Origin: Bacteroidota bacterium
GTDB taxonomy: Bacteria; Bacteroidota; Bacteroidia; Chitinophagales; LD1
NCBI GenBank assembly: GCA_018267355.1
Contig: JAFDYP010000107.1
Location: 1 to 5,294 of the forward strand
Length of the DNA: 5,294 nt
Reading direction: 5' to 3'
Within the stretch, counting starts at the first letter, position 1, and every line of letters starts with the position of its first letter. Positions 5,288 through 5,294 of this stretch are shown here, in pieces. The translations under genes were made by a program, and so were the position numbers. Below the pieces are notes generated by a model. That model was not told the DNA's origin and did not search any database. It saw only the letters and a list, made by a program, of their open reading frames with translations.

Positions 5288-5294
5288 TTTACTA

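Larger units (their letters stand above)
4635..5294. other. 660-base intergenic region without a protein gene
   Basis: No open frame with family features is seen on either strand. The stretch holds, left to right, a nested palindromic element, a heptad-based hairpin, a leftward terminator with a candidate small RNA, and two further heptad repeats, annotated separately. The part from about 5040 to 5200 is clearly more AT-rich than the coding regions. The next gene is presumably beyond the right edge. Confidence 0.7.

Overview
The window looks like a chromosomal piece of a Bacteroidota genome, probably the Chitinophagaceae/Sphingobacteriia side, although the family level is a guess. The signs are a GSCFA-family protein, a GYDIA-type GHMP kinase next to a class II HMG-CoA reductase, a compact LDH-like malate dehydrogenase, gene starts without Shine-Dalgarno sequences, and a match to the Bacteroidota -7 promoter element TAnnTTTG (TACGTTTG) before mdh.

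Layout. Positions 3-1019 (+) hold the 3' three quarters of an HMG-CoA reductase gene cut by the left edge. A GHMP kinase of the GYDIA type follows at 1113-2042 (+). A GSCFA-domain protein lies tail to tail with it at 2073-3047 (-). A 143-base divergent spacer leads to malate dehydrogenase at 3191-4126 (+), which ends in a strong intrinsic terminator. A small retropepsin-like aspartic protease follows at 4194-4634 (+). The last 660 bases (4635-5294) contain no convincing protein gene. They hold a nested palindromic element, two heptad-based inverted repeats and a candidate leftward small RNA.

The first two genes fit together as isoprenoid precursor synthesis: HMG-CoA reductase makes mevalonate, and the kinase is a plausible mevalonate or phosphomevalonate kinase. 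Malate dehydrogenase is a central TCA enzyme. The GSCFA protein and the protease have no role that can be read from context.

The most unusual feature is a set of short tandem arrays with an exact 7-base period at gene borders and in the right-hand intergenic region. Three arrays, each of five NNNAGA(C/T) heptads in 35 bases, cover the reductase stop codon, the kinase start codon (inverted orientation) and the kinase stop codon. Two further heptad families (GTTCATC-like and GTTTCCT-like) sit in inverted pairs at 4898-4951 and 5213-5254. The window shows no known defence system, CRISPR array, transposase, rRNA or tRNA.
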